Source: Ga0077555 sp050250755 | GTDB lineage: Bacteria; Pseudomonadota; Alphaproteobacteria; Rhizobiales; Hyphomicrobiaceae | Length of the DNA: 64,000 bases | Assembly (NCBI GenBank): GCA_050250755.1 | Contig: JBFWOB010000006.1 | Coordinates: forward strand, 1 to 64,000 | Direction: 5' to 3' | Shown here: positions 50,049-59,711 of the stretch, in pieces | Position numbering within the stretch: the stretch's first letter is position 1 | Layout of the letters: each line of letters begins with the position of its first letter | The notes under the pieces: generated by a model | The model's input: only the letters and a program-made list of their open reading frames with translations | Database searches by the model: none | Told to the model about the DNA's origin: nothing | Program-made: the position numbers and the translations under genes

Positions 50049-50492
50049 TCAGTTATTCTCGACCTGGTCGAGATACTCACCATACCCCTCGTCTTGCATC
50101 TCATCGCGATGAATGAAGCGCAGCGATGCCGAGTTGATGCAGTATCGCAGGCCTCCACGATCCATAGGGCCATCGTCGAAAACATGGCCGAGGTGACTGT
50201 CGCCATGGCGCGAGCGGACCTCCGTACGCACCATCCCATGCGACATGTCTCGCAACTCGTTGACATTGGCGGGCACGATCGGCTTGGTGAAACTCGGCCA
50301 TCCGCAGCCGGACTCGAACTTGTCCGAGCTGGCGAAAAGCGGCTCGCCCGAAACGATATCCACGTAGATGCCTGGCTCGTGGTTGTGCAGGTACTCGCCT
50401 GTGCCGGGCCGTTCCGTCCCGCTCTCCTGAGTCACCCGGTACTGCTCGGGTGTGAGGCGGGCAATGGCCTCGTCAGTCTTCTTGAAGTTCAT
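50049..50492 (-). CDS. msrB: Peptide-methionine (R)-S-oxide reductase, zinc-free form
   Basis: 147 residues. It reduces methionine-R-sulfoxide in proteins. The catalytic Cys118 sits in RYCINSASLRF, with the resolving Cys candidate at 63 in GCGWPSF. The structural zinc CxxC pairs present in many MsrB proteins are absent: the first would lie at DIVSGEPLF and no CxxC occurs anywhere. No signal peptide is seen, so it is cytoplasmic. GGAGG lies 7 nt before the ATG at 50492. It is divergent from the secreted hypothetical gene across a 396-bp gap. Confidence 0.95.
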   Translation of the reverse strand: MNFKKTDEAIARLTPEQYRVTQESGTERPGTGEYLHNHEPGIYVDIVSGEPLFASSDKFESGCGWPSFTKPIVPANVNELRDMSHGMVRTEVRSRHGDSHLGHVFDDGPMDRGGLRYCINSASLRFIHRDEMQDEGYGEYLDQVENN

Positions 50493-50888
50493 TCATCGCC
50501 TCCATTGGCACGGCTTCATGGTCTCACTGATATGGTCATCGAACACGACAATTTCTAACATGCCTGACGTTCGGCGGACGAGGGAACGCCACAGCTTTCT
50601 CTCGCGTGCCAATGGCCTGAGAGGCCGCGCGTCACCCGTGTGTTCGCGATCGGCGCCAATCTCCACCGCCGCGACAGGGCGCAACGCCCGGGCGACAATC
50701 CTTAAACGGCGTATGCTGCAGTTTACGGCATATTAATCTTTGTAGCCCACTCTGGCAGATCGTGATGCGATTGAATGGGCCGATTGCCCAGCCGAAGTCA
50801 AATTCACGTCGCAATCCGGCCTTGCCTCACCCGTATCGACATAGATCGGGGAGCCACGGCAAGTGATCGGACTGGGGTAGAGCGTAAC
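50493..50888. other. Intergenic region msrB/secreted hypothetical
   Basis: 396 bp between divergent genes. An AT-rich patch at 50700-50745 (TTTACGGCATATTAATC) is the most promoter-like part but gives no clean -35/-10 pair. No inverted repeat or gene is convincing. Confidence 0.5.
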
Positions 50889-51884
50889 ATGCGGCAACAG
50901 GCGTTGATTGGAGCGCTGATCGTCATCGGGGCGGGAGGCCCAGCGATGTCAGCGCATCTAGGCAGTGAAGACCTGAAAACGGCTGTTGCTGGGAAAACCG
51001 TCACGATCGACACGCCGCTTGGGCTTCCCATCACCGTCAATTACGGCGCGAACGGATTGATGACCGGCTCGGCCGGCACGGCGCTCGCGGTTTATCTCGG
51101 TGCCGCAAAGGATCGCGGTCGCTGGCACGTCCGCAATGGCAAGCTCTGCCAGAAATGGTTCAAGTGGCTATCCGGTGACATGACGTGCCTGACGCTCCGG
51201 CAAGAAGGCAGCAAAATCCACTGGAGCAGTGACGAAGGACAGACCGGAACGGCAACCATCGAAGCGGGACCGCCGGCGTTCGACGGCGTGACGGCATCGG
51301 CGCTTGGAGTGCCGCCACCGCCGGCGCCGGAAGCCAAAAAGGTCGAAACCGCACATTCAGATCCTGGCTCTCACCACAGGCCGCCTGCGAAAATCGCGAA
51401 GCCGTGGCCAAAAGCCGTCACCGTGCACAAGGCGCCAACTCATCCCGAACCGGAAGCAGACGATGAGCCGCGTCTCGTACAGGCGATCGCGCCCGTGACA
51501 CGCCCCAAATTCACGTTAGCGAGCTTCGCGCCCGTTCCTCTTCCGATGCCGAAGCACGAGGCGCCATCCGCGACCGCGACCGCGCCCGAGGTCGATCCGT
51601 TCGATGCTGAACCGCTTTCCATGCGGCGCGCAGCGCGCATGTCTGCGGTTGCAACACTTGAGCACCGCTGGTGCCATTCGAATCCATTCGCCAAGGATCC
51701 TGCACCGACGCAAGTGATCCGCTTTGTTGCCCCTGAACTGGTGAGCGTGCCGAGCCTCTTAGCCGTGGCGCAGGAGCAGGCCTACGAGGGCGAACTGCCG
51801 CTGCATGAGGCGTCGTGCCTCACCGAAGAGCCGGGCATCAACGTGGTGGGCAAGCTCACCTTGATGGACAACGAGACCCGTTGA
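50889..51884 (+). CDS. Secreted hypothetical protein, DUF995-like N-terminal domain with Pro-rich linker
   Basis: 331 residues. The N terminus (MRQQALIGALIVIGAGGPAMSA) is a signal peptide. Residues about 25-125 form a small beta domain (TVTIDTPLGLPITVNYGANGLMTG, GRWHVRNGKLCQKWFKWLSGDMTCLTL), reminiscent of periplasmic DUF995-type proteins of rhizobia; a paired Cys in KLCQKW and DMTCL suggests a disulfide. A Pro/Ala/Lys-rich linker (about 135-245) follows, and the C terminus has further Cys (HRWCHSNPF, HEASCLTEE). I do not recognise a function. The ATG at 50889 was chosen for the signal peptide. It is a single gene, 117 bp before the Rieske gene. Confidence 0.65.
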   Translation: MRQQALIGALIVIGAGGPAMSAHLGSEDLKTAVAGKTVTIDTPLGLPITVNYGANGLMTGSAGTALAVYLGAAKDRGRWHVRNGKLCQKWFKWLSGDMTCLTLRQEGSKIHWSSDEGQTGTATIEAGPPAFDGVTASALGVPPPPAPEAKKVETAHSDPGSHHRPPAKIAKPWPKAVTVHKAPTHPEPEADDEPRLVQAIAPVTRPKFTLASFAPVPLPMPKHEAPSATATAPEVDPFDAEPLSMRRAARMSAVATLEHRWCHSNPFAKDPAPTQVIRFVAPELVSVPSLLAVAQEQAYEGELPLHEASCLTEEPGINVVGKLTLMDNETR

Positions 51885-52001
51885 TTGCCGATCAAGGCTT
51901 TCAAAGCATTGTGCCATAGCGCTTGGCATCGGCTTCGCTTCCTCGCTAGCATTCGATGAGTGTCGCACTGAAGACGACGCATCGAAGGGAGGAGACGGCA
52001 G

Positions 52002-53162
52002 ATGGATCCGGCGATCGGCGTGCCCGTAATTAAGCGGATTCTCGCCTATATCGATAATGGCACCACGGCGATGGCCGAAAGGCCATGGAGAAATGATGTT
52101 TCGGCCTATTGCAGCGCCGATCATCTCGACGCGGAAACGCGTGTTCTTTTTCGACAGCATCCCTTGCTGGTGGGGCTTTCATGTGATTGGCCGAAACCCG
52201 GCGACTGGAGAACGGACGATCTTTCCGGCGTGCCACTTCTGATCGCGCGGGACGGCCAAGGTATTTTGCGGGCGTTTCTGAATGTATGCCGTCATCGAGG
52301 GGCAAAGGTCGCCGAAGGCTGTGGCCACGGCAGCGTGTTTTCGTGCCCTTACCATGCGTGGACATATGGCCTCGATGGGCGGCTGCGCGGAATACCTGAT
52401 GAGCGTGCGTTCGAAGGTGTGCGGAGTGAGCGTCCGGGCCTGATGCCGCTCCCGCTCGCAGAACGAAACGGGCTTGTCTGGGTAATGCCAACACCAGCCG
52501 CGGACGGCGGAGCCGATCTCGATGTTGATCGCTGGCTGGGTGGTCTCGGCGACGAGCTCGGATCGTATGACGCGGCAAGTTATCATCTCTACGACAAGCG
52601 ACTCACGTACGAGACGATGAACTGGAAACTACTCGTCGATACGTTCCATGAAAGCTATCACGTCGGCTTTCTCCACAAAGATAGCCTGACTTCCATTCTT
52701 CTGGCGAATGTCGCCGATTTCGAACCATTCGGAGATAATCACCGGCTTGTTTTTCCTCGGCGAAAGTTCGATCGCTTGCGCTCGATACCGGAAAGCGAAT
52801 GGGATTTGATGTGGAACTCGGCCACGGTTTATTGCCTGTTCCCGAATACCTTGTTTGTCGCCCAGGGTGATCATCTCGAAGTACATCGCATATTTCCATC
52901 CGAGGGGCGACCGGATCGGGCGGTGATGGAGACGTCATTCTATATTCCGAAGCCGATTGCCGGTCCCGATGAGGAGCGGCATTGGAAGGCCAATCTCGAC
53001 CTCCTGATGAATGTCGTTCTGGGTGAGGATTTCCCCGCCGGACGCACAATGCAGATCGGCTTTGGCTCGGGAGCGCAGACGCATACGGTGTTCGGCCGAA
53101 ACGAGCCGGCTATGATCCACTATCACCAGTCGCTGCGAAGAGCATTGGGACTGACTGTTTGA
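52002..53162 (+). CDS. Rieske non-haem iron oxygenase, alpha subunit
   Basis: 386 residues. The Rieske 2Fe-2S ligands are C96-x-H98 and C115-x2-H118 (CRHRGAKVAEGC and SCPYHAW). The mononuclear iron site is H220-x4-H225 in HESYHVGFLH, with Asp213 as the usual bridge residue and a distal carboxylate in LGEDFPAGRTMQIGF (about 344). The closing GRNEPAMIHYHQSLRRALGL is typical of the family. It would hydroxylate or demethylate an aromatic or alkyl substrate. No reductase, ferredoxin or beta subunit gene is adjacent. A strong GGGAGGAG precedes the ATG. The Liv-type transporter begins 370 bp downstream on the same strand. Confidence 0.94.
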   Translation: MDPAIGVPVIKRILAYIDNGTTAMAERPWRNDVSAYCSADHLDAETRVLFRQHPLLVGLSCDWPKPGDWRTDDLSGVPLLIARDGQGILRAFLNVCRHRGAKVAEGCGHGSVFSCPYHAWTYGLDGRLRGIPDERAFEGVRSERPGLMPLPLAERNGLVWVMPTPAADGGADLDVDRWLGGLGDELGSYDAASYHLYDKRLTYETMNWKLLVDTFHESYHVGFLHKDSLTSILLANVADFEPFGDNHRLVFPRRKFDRLRSIPESEWDLMWNSATVYCLFPNTLFVAQGDHLEVHRIFPSEGRPDRAVMETSFYIPKPIAGPDEERHWKANLDLLMNVVLGEDFPAGRTMQIGFGSGAQTHTVFGRNEPAMIHYHQSLRRALGLTV

Positions 53163-53531
53163 CGAGTGATCGGTCTCGAAACCCCCGACTGCGATAATAA
53201 CGCGGCGGCTTGACAAAATTCGCGGCCCATTGCGAAAGTGGGCGAAGGTGCTCTATGCGGCTACTTTTGATAATCGCCTAAATGGTCGATTGGTAGGGTG
53301 TCGTAACTGGAGCAGCGGGTTGCTGTACGGACAAGGCGTGAGCTTTGCGACGGTAAGCCAATAAAAGACGACGAAGCCCGGATAAAAAAACGGGCGCGTT
53401 TGGGAGGAAGACGTCTTGAAGGTTATAATCCGTCTGCGCGGACGCACGTGCACGGCTGCGCTCCTGTGCGTCTCCGATATTCACTCCGGCATCTGTATCG
53501 CCGCCCTGCCTGGCGCGCTGGGGCCGCCCGC
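53163..53531. other. Intergenic region upstream of the Liv-type cluster
   Basis: 369 bp. TTGACA occurs at 53210-53215 but no matching -10 lies 16-18 bp downstream. A hairpin GCCCG-N10-CGGGC at 53376-53395 has an A-rich loop. No gene is supported; the in-frame upstream extension of livG has no homology. Confidence 0.5.
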
Positions 53532-54341
53532 ATGAACGAGGCGATGACGGGTCAAGTCACGTCATCGGTTATCGATCTTGCGGTCGAAGGTGTAGCCAAG
53601 CGTTTTGGTGGCGTTGTCGCTTCGGCCGGCGTTTCTATGGATGTGCCGAAAGGCAAGATCGTCTCGGTGATTGGCCCGAACGGCGCAGGGAAAACCTCCC
53701 TCATCAATATGATCTCGGGCTTTTACAAGCCCGATACCGGTCGTGTCGTTTTTCAAGGACGAGATATTACGACGTTGCGGCCGTACGAGATCGCCGCTCT
53801 TGGCATTGCTCGGACATTTCAGAACATCGCCCTCTTTTCTGGTCTCACCGTGCTCGACAATCTGATGCTGGGGCGTCACGTGCGCATGCGATCGGGTGTG
53901 GTCTCGAGCCTCTGTTATTGGGGACCCGCGCGGCGTGAGGAGATAGCGAACCGCGAGATCTGCGAGGAAATCATCGAGTTTTTGAAGCTCGAAGACCTCC
54001 GTAAGCAGCAAACGGCAGCGCTCGCCTACGGCCTGAGAAAGCGCGTCGAGCTCGGTCGCGCGCTTGCCCTGGAGCCGAAGCTTCTGCTGCTCGATGAACC
54101 GATGGGCGGCATGAATCAGGAAGAGAAGGAGGACATGGCCCGCTACATCCTCGACGTGAACGGGGAGCGGGGCGTGACTGTCGTCCTGATCGAGCACGAC
54201 ATGGGCGTTGTTATGGACCTTTCGGATCACGTCGTCGTTCTCGATCGTGGTCGCAAGATTGCTGAGGGAACACCGGCCGAGGTGCAGCGCGATCCGGCCG
54301 TCATTGCGGCCTATCTCGGCACCAAGCGAGAGGCGGAATGA
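53532..54341 (+). CDS. livG: Branched-chain-amino-acid-type ABC transporter ATPase (LivG-like)
   Basis: 269 residues. Walker A GPNGAGKTSL, Q loop ARTFQNIALF, a LivG-type signature LAYGLRKRVELGRAL (in place of LSGGQ), Walker B LLLLDEPMGGMN and IEHDMGVVMDLSDHVVVLDRG are readable. It pairs with LivF to power the LivH/LivM channel. The ATG at 53532 was chosen; upstream in-frame sequence is not homologous. It overlaps the acyl-CoA ligase gene by 4 bp. The name marks family only; the ligand of this system is probably not leucine. Confidence 0.93.
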   Translation: MNEAMTGQVTSSVIDLAVEGVAKRFGGVVASAGVSMDVPKGKIVSVIGPNGAGKTSLINMISGFYKPDTGRVVFQGRDITTLRPYEIAALGIARTFQNIALFSGLTVLDNLMLGRHVRMRSGVVSSLCYWGPARREEIANREICEEIIEFLKLEDLRKQQTAALAYGLRKRVELGRALALEPKLLLLDEPMGGMNQEEKEDMARYILDVNGERGVTVVLIEHDMGVVMDLSDHVVVLDRGRKIAEGTPAEVQRDPAVIAAYLGTKREAE

Positions 54342-56275
54342 TGAGCTTACTCGAAAATGCTGAGACCTCGACGCTGCCCAAGCTCGTTCTCTGCAACGCT
54401 CGCGCGTTCGGCTCCGAACCCGCCGTGCGCGAGAAGGATCGCGGCATCTGGAAGACGCAAACCTGGGACGACGCAGCCGATTATCTGCGCAAGCTTGCCA
54501 TGGGGCTGAAATCCCTTGGCTTCGAGCGCGGTGACAAGCTCGCTGTGGTCGGCGATAACAGACCGTCGCTCTACCTGTCACAGCTTGCGGCCCAGGCACT
54601 CGGCGGAGTGGCGATCCCCGTCTATCAGGACGCCATTGCGAACGAGCTGGTTTACGTTCTCAATCATGCCGAAGTGTCGGTGATCGTGGCGGAGGACCAG
54701 GAGCAAGTCGACAAGATCCTGTCGCTTAGGAATCAACTTCCGAAGCTGAAATGGATCATCTACGACGACCCGCGTGGCTTGGCGGGGTCAGATGAGGCGA
54801 TCCTCAAGTCGCTCGATGATGTGTTGAAGCTTGGCCGCGGACCTGATGCACGAGCGGAGTTCGACCGTGAGATCGCGGCGGGTCGCGCCGATGACGTGGC
54901 GATGATTGCTTACACATCGGGAACGACGGGCCAGCCCAAGGGCGCGCTGCTGTCGCACCGCAATATGATTGCCACCGCGGAGAACTACATTCGGGGTGAG
55001 CGTGTGGAGCGCGGCGACAACTGGCTCGCGTTCCTGCCGATGGCGTGGGTCGGTGATGCCATGTATTCGCTCGCGGTGGCATTGGTGGCCGGCGCGACCA
55101 TCAATTGCCCCGAAAGTCCGGAAACGGTGCAACGGGATTTGCGTGAACTTGGACCGACGATCGTTCTCGCGCCGCCGCGGATCTGGGAAGCCTTGCTCAC
55201 TCAAGTGCAGGTGCGAGCAGCGGATTCCTCCGCATTGAAGCGAAGCGTGTTTCGCTATTTCAAGGACGTAGCAGAACGGCGCGAGTTGCTTTTGCAGGAC
55301 GGGAAGCCGATCCCCGCAGGCCTCAAGCTCACCTACGGTCTCGGCGAGTGGATGGTTTACCGACCGGTACGTGATCTTCTGGGGTTACGGTTGGCGCGAT
55401 GGGCCGTCACGGGTGGCGCGCCGCTCGGGCCGGATACGTTCCGTTTCTTTCGCTCCTTCGGCATTAACCTGAAGCAGGTCTACGGGCAGACCGAGGCGTC
55501 GGCGCTCGTGGCGTTTCAGCGTGATGGCAATGTCGATCCCAACACGGTCGGCGAGCCGCTGCCGGGACTCGAGTTTCGGATTGCCGAGAATGGCGAGCTG
55601 CAGGTGAAGGGCCCAGGCGTGTTCGTCGGTTACTACAAGCAGGACGACGCGACTGCCGAGACGAAGACGTCGGATGGGTGGCTGAGGACTGGTGATGCCG
55701 CCGTCATTTCCCCGCAAGGGCAGCTCTCGATCATTGATCGAGCGAAAGACGTCGGGCGGCTTTCCGGCGGTATGGCCTTCGCGCCGCAATTCATCGAGAA
55801 CAAGCTGAAATACTCGCCCTTTATCCGCGAGGCGGTGGCGTTCGGCGATGGGCGGGATTTCGTCGCGACGATGATTGCGATCGACGTGGAGACGGTAGGC
55901 AACTGGGCCGAACGAAGAGGCCTTGCCTACACGAGCTTCATGGACCTTGCACGCAAGCCGGAGGTAGCGGCGCTCATCATCGGGGAGGCGGCGAAGATCA
56001 ACGCCACGCTACCCGAGGCGACCCGCGTGCGACGTGTGCTCCTGCTGAACAAGGAACTCGATGCCGACGACAACGAGGTGACGCGCACGCGCAAGGTCCG
56101 GCGCAACTACGTCGCCGAAAAATACAAGTCCGTGATCGATGCCTTCTATGGCGGCAAAGGAAATGCCGAGGTGAATTTGGAAATCACCTTCGAAGATGGT
56201 CGCAAGACGACGCTCAGCGCGACAATTGCGATTCATGACGTGCCCGAAGCCGCTTCGGCGCCTGCGGCAGCCTGA
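54338..56275 (+). CDS. AMP-dependent acyl-CoA ligase within the Liv-type operon
   Basis: 645 residues. The ANL motifs are YTSGTTGQPKGALLSHRNM (from residue 192), VYGQTEAS, and the TGD hinge DGWLRTGDAAVISPQGQLSIIDRAKDVGRLSGG. It resembles FadD15-type long-chain ligases, activating a carboxylate to acyl-AMP and then acyl-CoA. The C-terminal Lys region reads ITFEDGRKTTLSATIAIHD, a tail not central to catalysis. ATG overlaps the livG stop (ATGA); another ATG follows at 54341. Embedding a ligase between transporter genes suggests uptake coupled to CoA activation, as seen in several rhizobial Liv-type clusters. Confidence 0.94.
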   Translation: MMSLLENAETSTLPKLVLCNARAFGSEPAVREKDRGIWKTQTWDDAADYLRKLAMGLKSLGFERGDKLAVVGDNRPSLYLSQLAAQALGGVAIPVYQDAIANELVYVLNHAEVSVIVAEDQEQVDKILSLRNQLPKLKWIIYDDPRGLAGSDEAILKSLDDVLKLGRGPDARAEFDREIAAGRADDVAMIAYTSGTTGQPKGALLSHRNMIATAENYIRGERVERGDNWLAFLPMAWVGDAMYSLAVALVAGATINCPESPETVQRDLRELGPTIVLAPPRIWEALLTQVQVRAADSSALKRSVFRYFKDVAERRELLLQDGKPIPAGLKLTYGLGEWMVYRPVRDLLGLRLARWAVTGGAPLGPDTFRFFRSFGINLKQVYGQTEASALVAFQRDGNVDPNTVGEPLPGLEFRIAENGELQVKGPGVFVGYYKQDDATAETKTSDGWLRTGDAAVISPQGQLSIIDRAKDVGRLSGGMAFAPQFIENKLKYSPFIREAVAFGDGRDFVATMIAIDVETVGNWAERRGLAYTSFMDLARKPEVAALIIGEAAKINATLPEATRVRRVLLLNKELDADDNEVTRTRKVRRNYVAEKYKSVIDAFYGGKGNAEVNLEITFEDGRKTTLSATIAIHDVPEAASAPAAA

Positions 56276-56288
56276 GGGGGTGGGGGAG

Positions 56289-57182
56289 ATGGATCCAGAG
56301 CTCGAGTTTCTCTTCTCGCTGCTGGTCAGTGGACTCTCCATCGGAATGATGTACGCGCTGATCGCGCTGGGGTTCGTGCTTGTCTACAAGGCGACGGACG
56401 CCATCAACTTCGCGCAGGGCGAGTTCGTCATGCTAGCGGGGTTCATCTGTGCAACCTCACTTGTCTACGCCGTGCCCCTTTGGCTTGCGCTCCTTTTGAC
56501 AGTCGTCTTGATGGTGGCCTTCAGCTTCGCGCTGGAGCGGATCGTCCTCAGGCCATTGCTCGGGCGGCCGGTCGTAGCAGTAATCATGGCGACGATCGGT
56601 CTTGCGGCGATTCTGCGCGGCTTACCTCCGATCACCATCGGTGCGCAGACCAAAACCATTCCGCTGCCGATCAGCGATGAGGCGGTTTCTTTTCTCTGGA
56701 CATCGTTGCCGCGGATCCAGGTTCTGGGGATTGTCGTCACCATTCTCTGCCTCGCGGCCTTCACATGGTTCTTCACGAAGAGCCGGATGGGCGTTGCGAT
56801 GCGTGCGGTTGCCGACAATCAGCAAGTCGCGATGGCGATGGGCATCAACGTCGAGCGCTACTTCGCGATCGCTTGGGCCATGGCTGGCATCGTGGCGGCG
56901 CTGGGCGGAATTATCTGGGGCTCGATGCTCGGCGTCGACACGCAGCTCGCGCTCGTCGGCCTGAAGGTATTCCCAGTGGTTATTCTTGGCGGCCTCGACT
57001 CGATTGCGGGGGCGATAGTAGGTGGGCTCATCGTCGGCGTGGTGGAGAGCGTGGCGGCGGGCTATCTCGATCCCGTCGTCGGCGGCGGAACGAAGGATTT
57101 CGCGCCATACGTGCTGATGATCGTCGCGCTGATGTTCAAACCCTACGGTCTTTTCGGCAAGCGCAGAATCGAGCGCATCTGA
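56289..57182 (+). CDS. livH: Liv-type ABC permease (LivH-like)
   Basis: 297 residues, about eight membrane segments. Family motifs include GLSIGMMYALIALGFVLVYKATDAINFAQGEFVML near the N terminus, SRMGVAMRAVADNQQVAMAMGINVERYFAIAW (EAA-like loop) and GGLDSIAGAIVGGLIVGVVES. It forms one half of the inner-membrane channel with LivM. The ATG at 56289 follows GGGGGAG and is 13 bp after the ligase stop, so it is in the same operon. Confidence 0.94.
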   Translation: MDPELEFLFSLLVSGLSIGMMYALIALGFVLVYKATDAINFAQGEFVMLAGFICATSLVYAVPLWLALLLTVVLMVAFSFALERIVLRPLLGRPVVAVIMATIGLAAILRGLPPITIGAQTKTIPLPISDEAVSFLWTSLPRIQVLGIVVTILCLAAFTWFFTKSRMGVAMRAVADNQQVAMAMGINVERYFAIAWAMAGIVAALGGIIWGSMLGVDTQLALVGLKVFPVVILGGLDSIAGAIVGGLIVGVVESVAAGYLDPVVGGGTKDFAPYVLMIVALMFKPYGLFGKRRIERI

Positions 57183-57211
57183 AGGCAACTCGAGCGGAGA
57201 GGATTGCGCCC

Positions 57212-58279
57212 GTGTTCTATCGCGAAGCCGGAAACTTCAAGACCACCTATGCCGACGACATGGCGCTGTTTCCGCTTCCGCTGGCGCGGTATGCAGCGAT
57301 CACGTTGCTAGTCTTGTTCGCGTTGATCGTGCCGCTCGTTCTCCACGAATACTATTTGTCGATCTTCAATCTCATTTTCATTGCGGTCGTCGGCGCACTT
57401 GGGCTGAACATACTTGTGGGCTGGACCGGACAAATCTCCATCGGACACGCAGCGTTCATGTCGGTGGGGGCTTATACGGCCGCCAACCTTGCGACGCGGT
57501 TCGATCTGCCCTTCTGGATTACGTTGCCGGCGGGCGGGCTGATGGCAGCCTTGATCGGGGCCATCGTCGGCATCCCATCGCTGCGCATCAAAGGGACCTA
57601 TCTCGCGATCGCGACGCTCGCGAGCCAGCTTATCATCGAGTGGATTATCAATCATACGCCGGCAATCTCGGGTGGGGCCTCAGCATCGATAGAGGTCGCG
57701 CGGCCAACCGTTTTCGGTTACGAGATCAAATCGCAGCGCGACCTTTATTTCTTCACGTTCTTCTTCGCCGTGGTGGCGATTGTGGCCACAATGAACCTCG
57801 TGCGCAGCCGGATCGGACGCGCGTTCATCGCGATCCGCGACCAGGATATCGCAGCCGAGATCATCGGCATCAACATCTTCCGATATAAACTGATCTCGTT
57901 CGCAATATCGTCATTTTATGCCGGCGTTTGCGGTGTTCTCTATACTTATTACTTCGGGATCGCGAACTACGAGGCATTCCAGATCGTCGTATCGATCGAC
58001 TATCTGGCGATGGTCATCATTGGTGGCCTCGGATCTGTTCTCGGATCAGTTCTCGGTGCGGCTTTCGTGACGGCATTGCCCGTGATGATCCGCCTGATTG
58101 TAGAGGCGTTCGGCGGTTATATCTGGGATCCGGCCGCGCTCTCGGCCATCGCGGCGAGCATGCGGCTCGTCATATTCGGCGCTCTCATCATTTTCTTCCT
58201 GGTTGTCGAGCCAGAGGGCCTGGCTCGGCTCTGGCGGAATGTCCGAAATTATTTTCGAACGTGGCCATTCTCGTACTGA
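57212..58279 (+). CDS. livM: Liv-type ABC permease (LivM-like)
   Basis: 355 residues from a GTG at 57212, whose product opens MFYREAGNFKTTYADDMALFP, the usual start of this subfamily. GAGAGGA lies about 8 nt upstream. An ATG at 57260 would drop 16 residues. Motifs include LNILVGWTGQISIGHAAFMSVGAYTAA and SRIGRAFIAIRDQDIAAEIIGINIFRYKL (EAA-like), then YLAMVIIGGLGSVLGSVLGAAFV. It is the second channel half, 29 bp after livH. Confidence 0.93.
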   Translation: MFYREAGNFKTTYADDMALFPLPLARYAAITLLVLFALIVPLVLHEYYLSIFNLIFIAVVGALGLNILVGWTGQISIGHAAFMSVGAYTAANLATRFDLPFWITLPAGGLMAALIGAIVGIPSLRIKGTYLAIATLASQLIIEWIINHTPAISGGASASIEVARPTVFGYEIKSQRDLYFFTFFFAVVAIVATMNLVRSRIGRAFIAIRDQDIAAEIIGINIFRYKLISFAISSFYAGVCGVLYTYYFGIANYEAFQIVVSIDYLAMVIIGGLGSVLGSVLGAAFVTALPVMIRLIVEAFGGYIWDPAALSAIAASMRLVIFGALIIFFLVVEPEGLARLWRNVRNYFRTWPFSY

Positions 58280-58340
58280 AAAAGGAGCGATCGGCGTTCT
58301 GGCTTTATCCGACCAATAAAAAGAGTGGAGGAAGCACGGC

Positions 58341-59597
58341 ATGAAAATCCGAAATGCGCTGCGGTACGGGGCCGTCACCCTGACCGGATTGCTGGGCCTG
58401 ATGACAATGGCGCAGGCGCAGGACAAAGAGATCGTGATCGGCGCGCAATGCGATCGTACCGGTCCGACGCAGATCGTCGGCACGGTGCTCTGCCCCGCTT
58501 ACCATCATTACATGAACCTCGTGAACAAACGTGGTGGCGTCGAGGGCTACAAGATCAAGCTGATCGAGATCGATCACGAGTACAAGGTTCCACCGGCCAT
58601 CGAGGCGCACGAGCGCTTCAAGAAGGAGGGTGCGATCATGACGAGCGCCTTCGGCACACCGCAGCTCATCGCCCTGCTCAAGAAATTTGAGGAAGACAAG
58701 ATGCCGGTCACGTCGCCCGGTATCGGCTCCTCTGCGGCGGCTGATGGCAAAGCGTATCCATTTGTTTTCCCGATTGCAGCGACGTACTGGTCGCAGGCCG
58801 GCGGCGCGCTGAAATTCGTCAAGGATCAGTTGGGAGGCGATCTGAAGGGCAAGAAAATCGCCTATATCTTCTTCGACAACCCAGCCGGCCGCGAACCGAT
58901 TCCGCTGCTCGAGGAGCTAGCCAAGGCCGAGGGCTTTCAGATGCGCACCTTTGGCGTGCCGTCTCCCGGCATCGAGATGGCTGCGCAGGTTCTCGACATC
59001 ACGTCGCGCTTTCGCGCTGACTTCGTGATCGCACATCTGTTTGGACGAGCGCCGGCGGTCGCAATCAAGGCGCTCAAGGGGAAGGGCTACCCGCTGTCGA
59101 AGGTGGTCGGGCTCGCCTGGGCCGGCGCCGAAGCTGATATCATCGCCGCCGGCGGATTCGGTTTTGCCGAGGGCTATCACACGATCCAGTACGCGGGTGT
59201 CGGCTCTGATTTTCGGGTGATCAAAGACATCCTCGCCATGCTGAAGGAGGAAGGGCAGACGCCCGGCAAGGAGTTCGAGAGCACCGTCACTTATAACCGC
59301 GGCGTTTATCAAGGCGCGGTGCATGCCGCCGGTATCGCGAACGCGATCAAGGCGAAGGGCGGTGCGAAGCCAACGGGCGATGATCTTCGGAAGGGATTCG
59401 AAAGTGTCTCGGCGCTTGATCCGACGCTGGACGGTATGGCGCCGCCTCTGAAGCTGACGCCGGAAGACCACGAAGGTGGCGGTTGGGTGCAGGTCTGGTC
59501 CGTCAAGGGCGGAAAGTTCGTCAAGACGACCGATTGGTTCCAAGGCTACCGGAAGGAAGTGCTGGCGCACGTCGCGGCAGAGAACAAGAAGAAATAG
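58341..59597 (+). CDS. Liv-type periplasmic substrate-binding protein
   Basis: 418 residues. Signal peptide MKIRNALRYGAVTLTGLLGLMTMAQA is cleaved near residue 26. The mature fold is periplasmic binding type I: EIVIGAQCDRTGPTQIVGTVLCPAYHHYMNLVNKRGGVEGYKIKLIEID is the typical N-terminal block. A large open pocket lacks the simple LivJ residues, and the neighbour ligase suggests a carboxylic acid ligand. GGAGGAAG precedes the ATG. It lies between livM and livF, so the transporter is complete. Confidence 0.93.
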   Translation: MKIRNALRYGAVTLTGLLGLMTMAQAQDKEIVIGAQCDRTGPTQIVGTVLCPAYHHYMNLVNKRGGVEGYKIKLIEIDHEYKVPPAIEAHERFKKEGAIMTSAFGTPQLIALLKKFEEDKMPVTSPGIGSSAAADGKAYPFVFPIAATYWSQAGGALKFVKDQLGGDLKGKKIAYIFFDNPAGREPIPLLEELAKAEGFQMRTFGVPSPGIEMAAQVLDITSRFRADFVIAHLFGRAPAVAIKALKGKGYPLSKVVGLAWAGAEADIIAAGGFGFAEGYHTIQYAGVGSDFRVIKDILAMLKEEGQTPGKEFESTVTYNRGVYQGAVHAAGIANAIKAKGGAKPTGDDLRKGFESVSALDPTLDGMAPPLKLTPEDHEGGGWVQVWSVKGGKFVKTTDWFQGYRKEVLAHVAAENKKK

Positions 59598-59711
59598 GCG
59601 GAACCGAGAGTCGGCAACCTTTCTCCGTTCCGGAGCTCCGCGCGATCGGAGCACTACCGACGGCATGTGAGGATGCAGCCGCCAGCGAGATGCCATCCAG
59701 GGGTGAGATCG

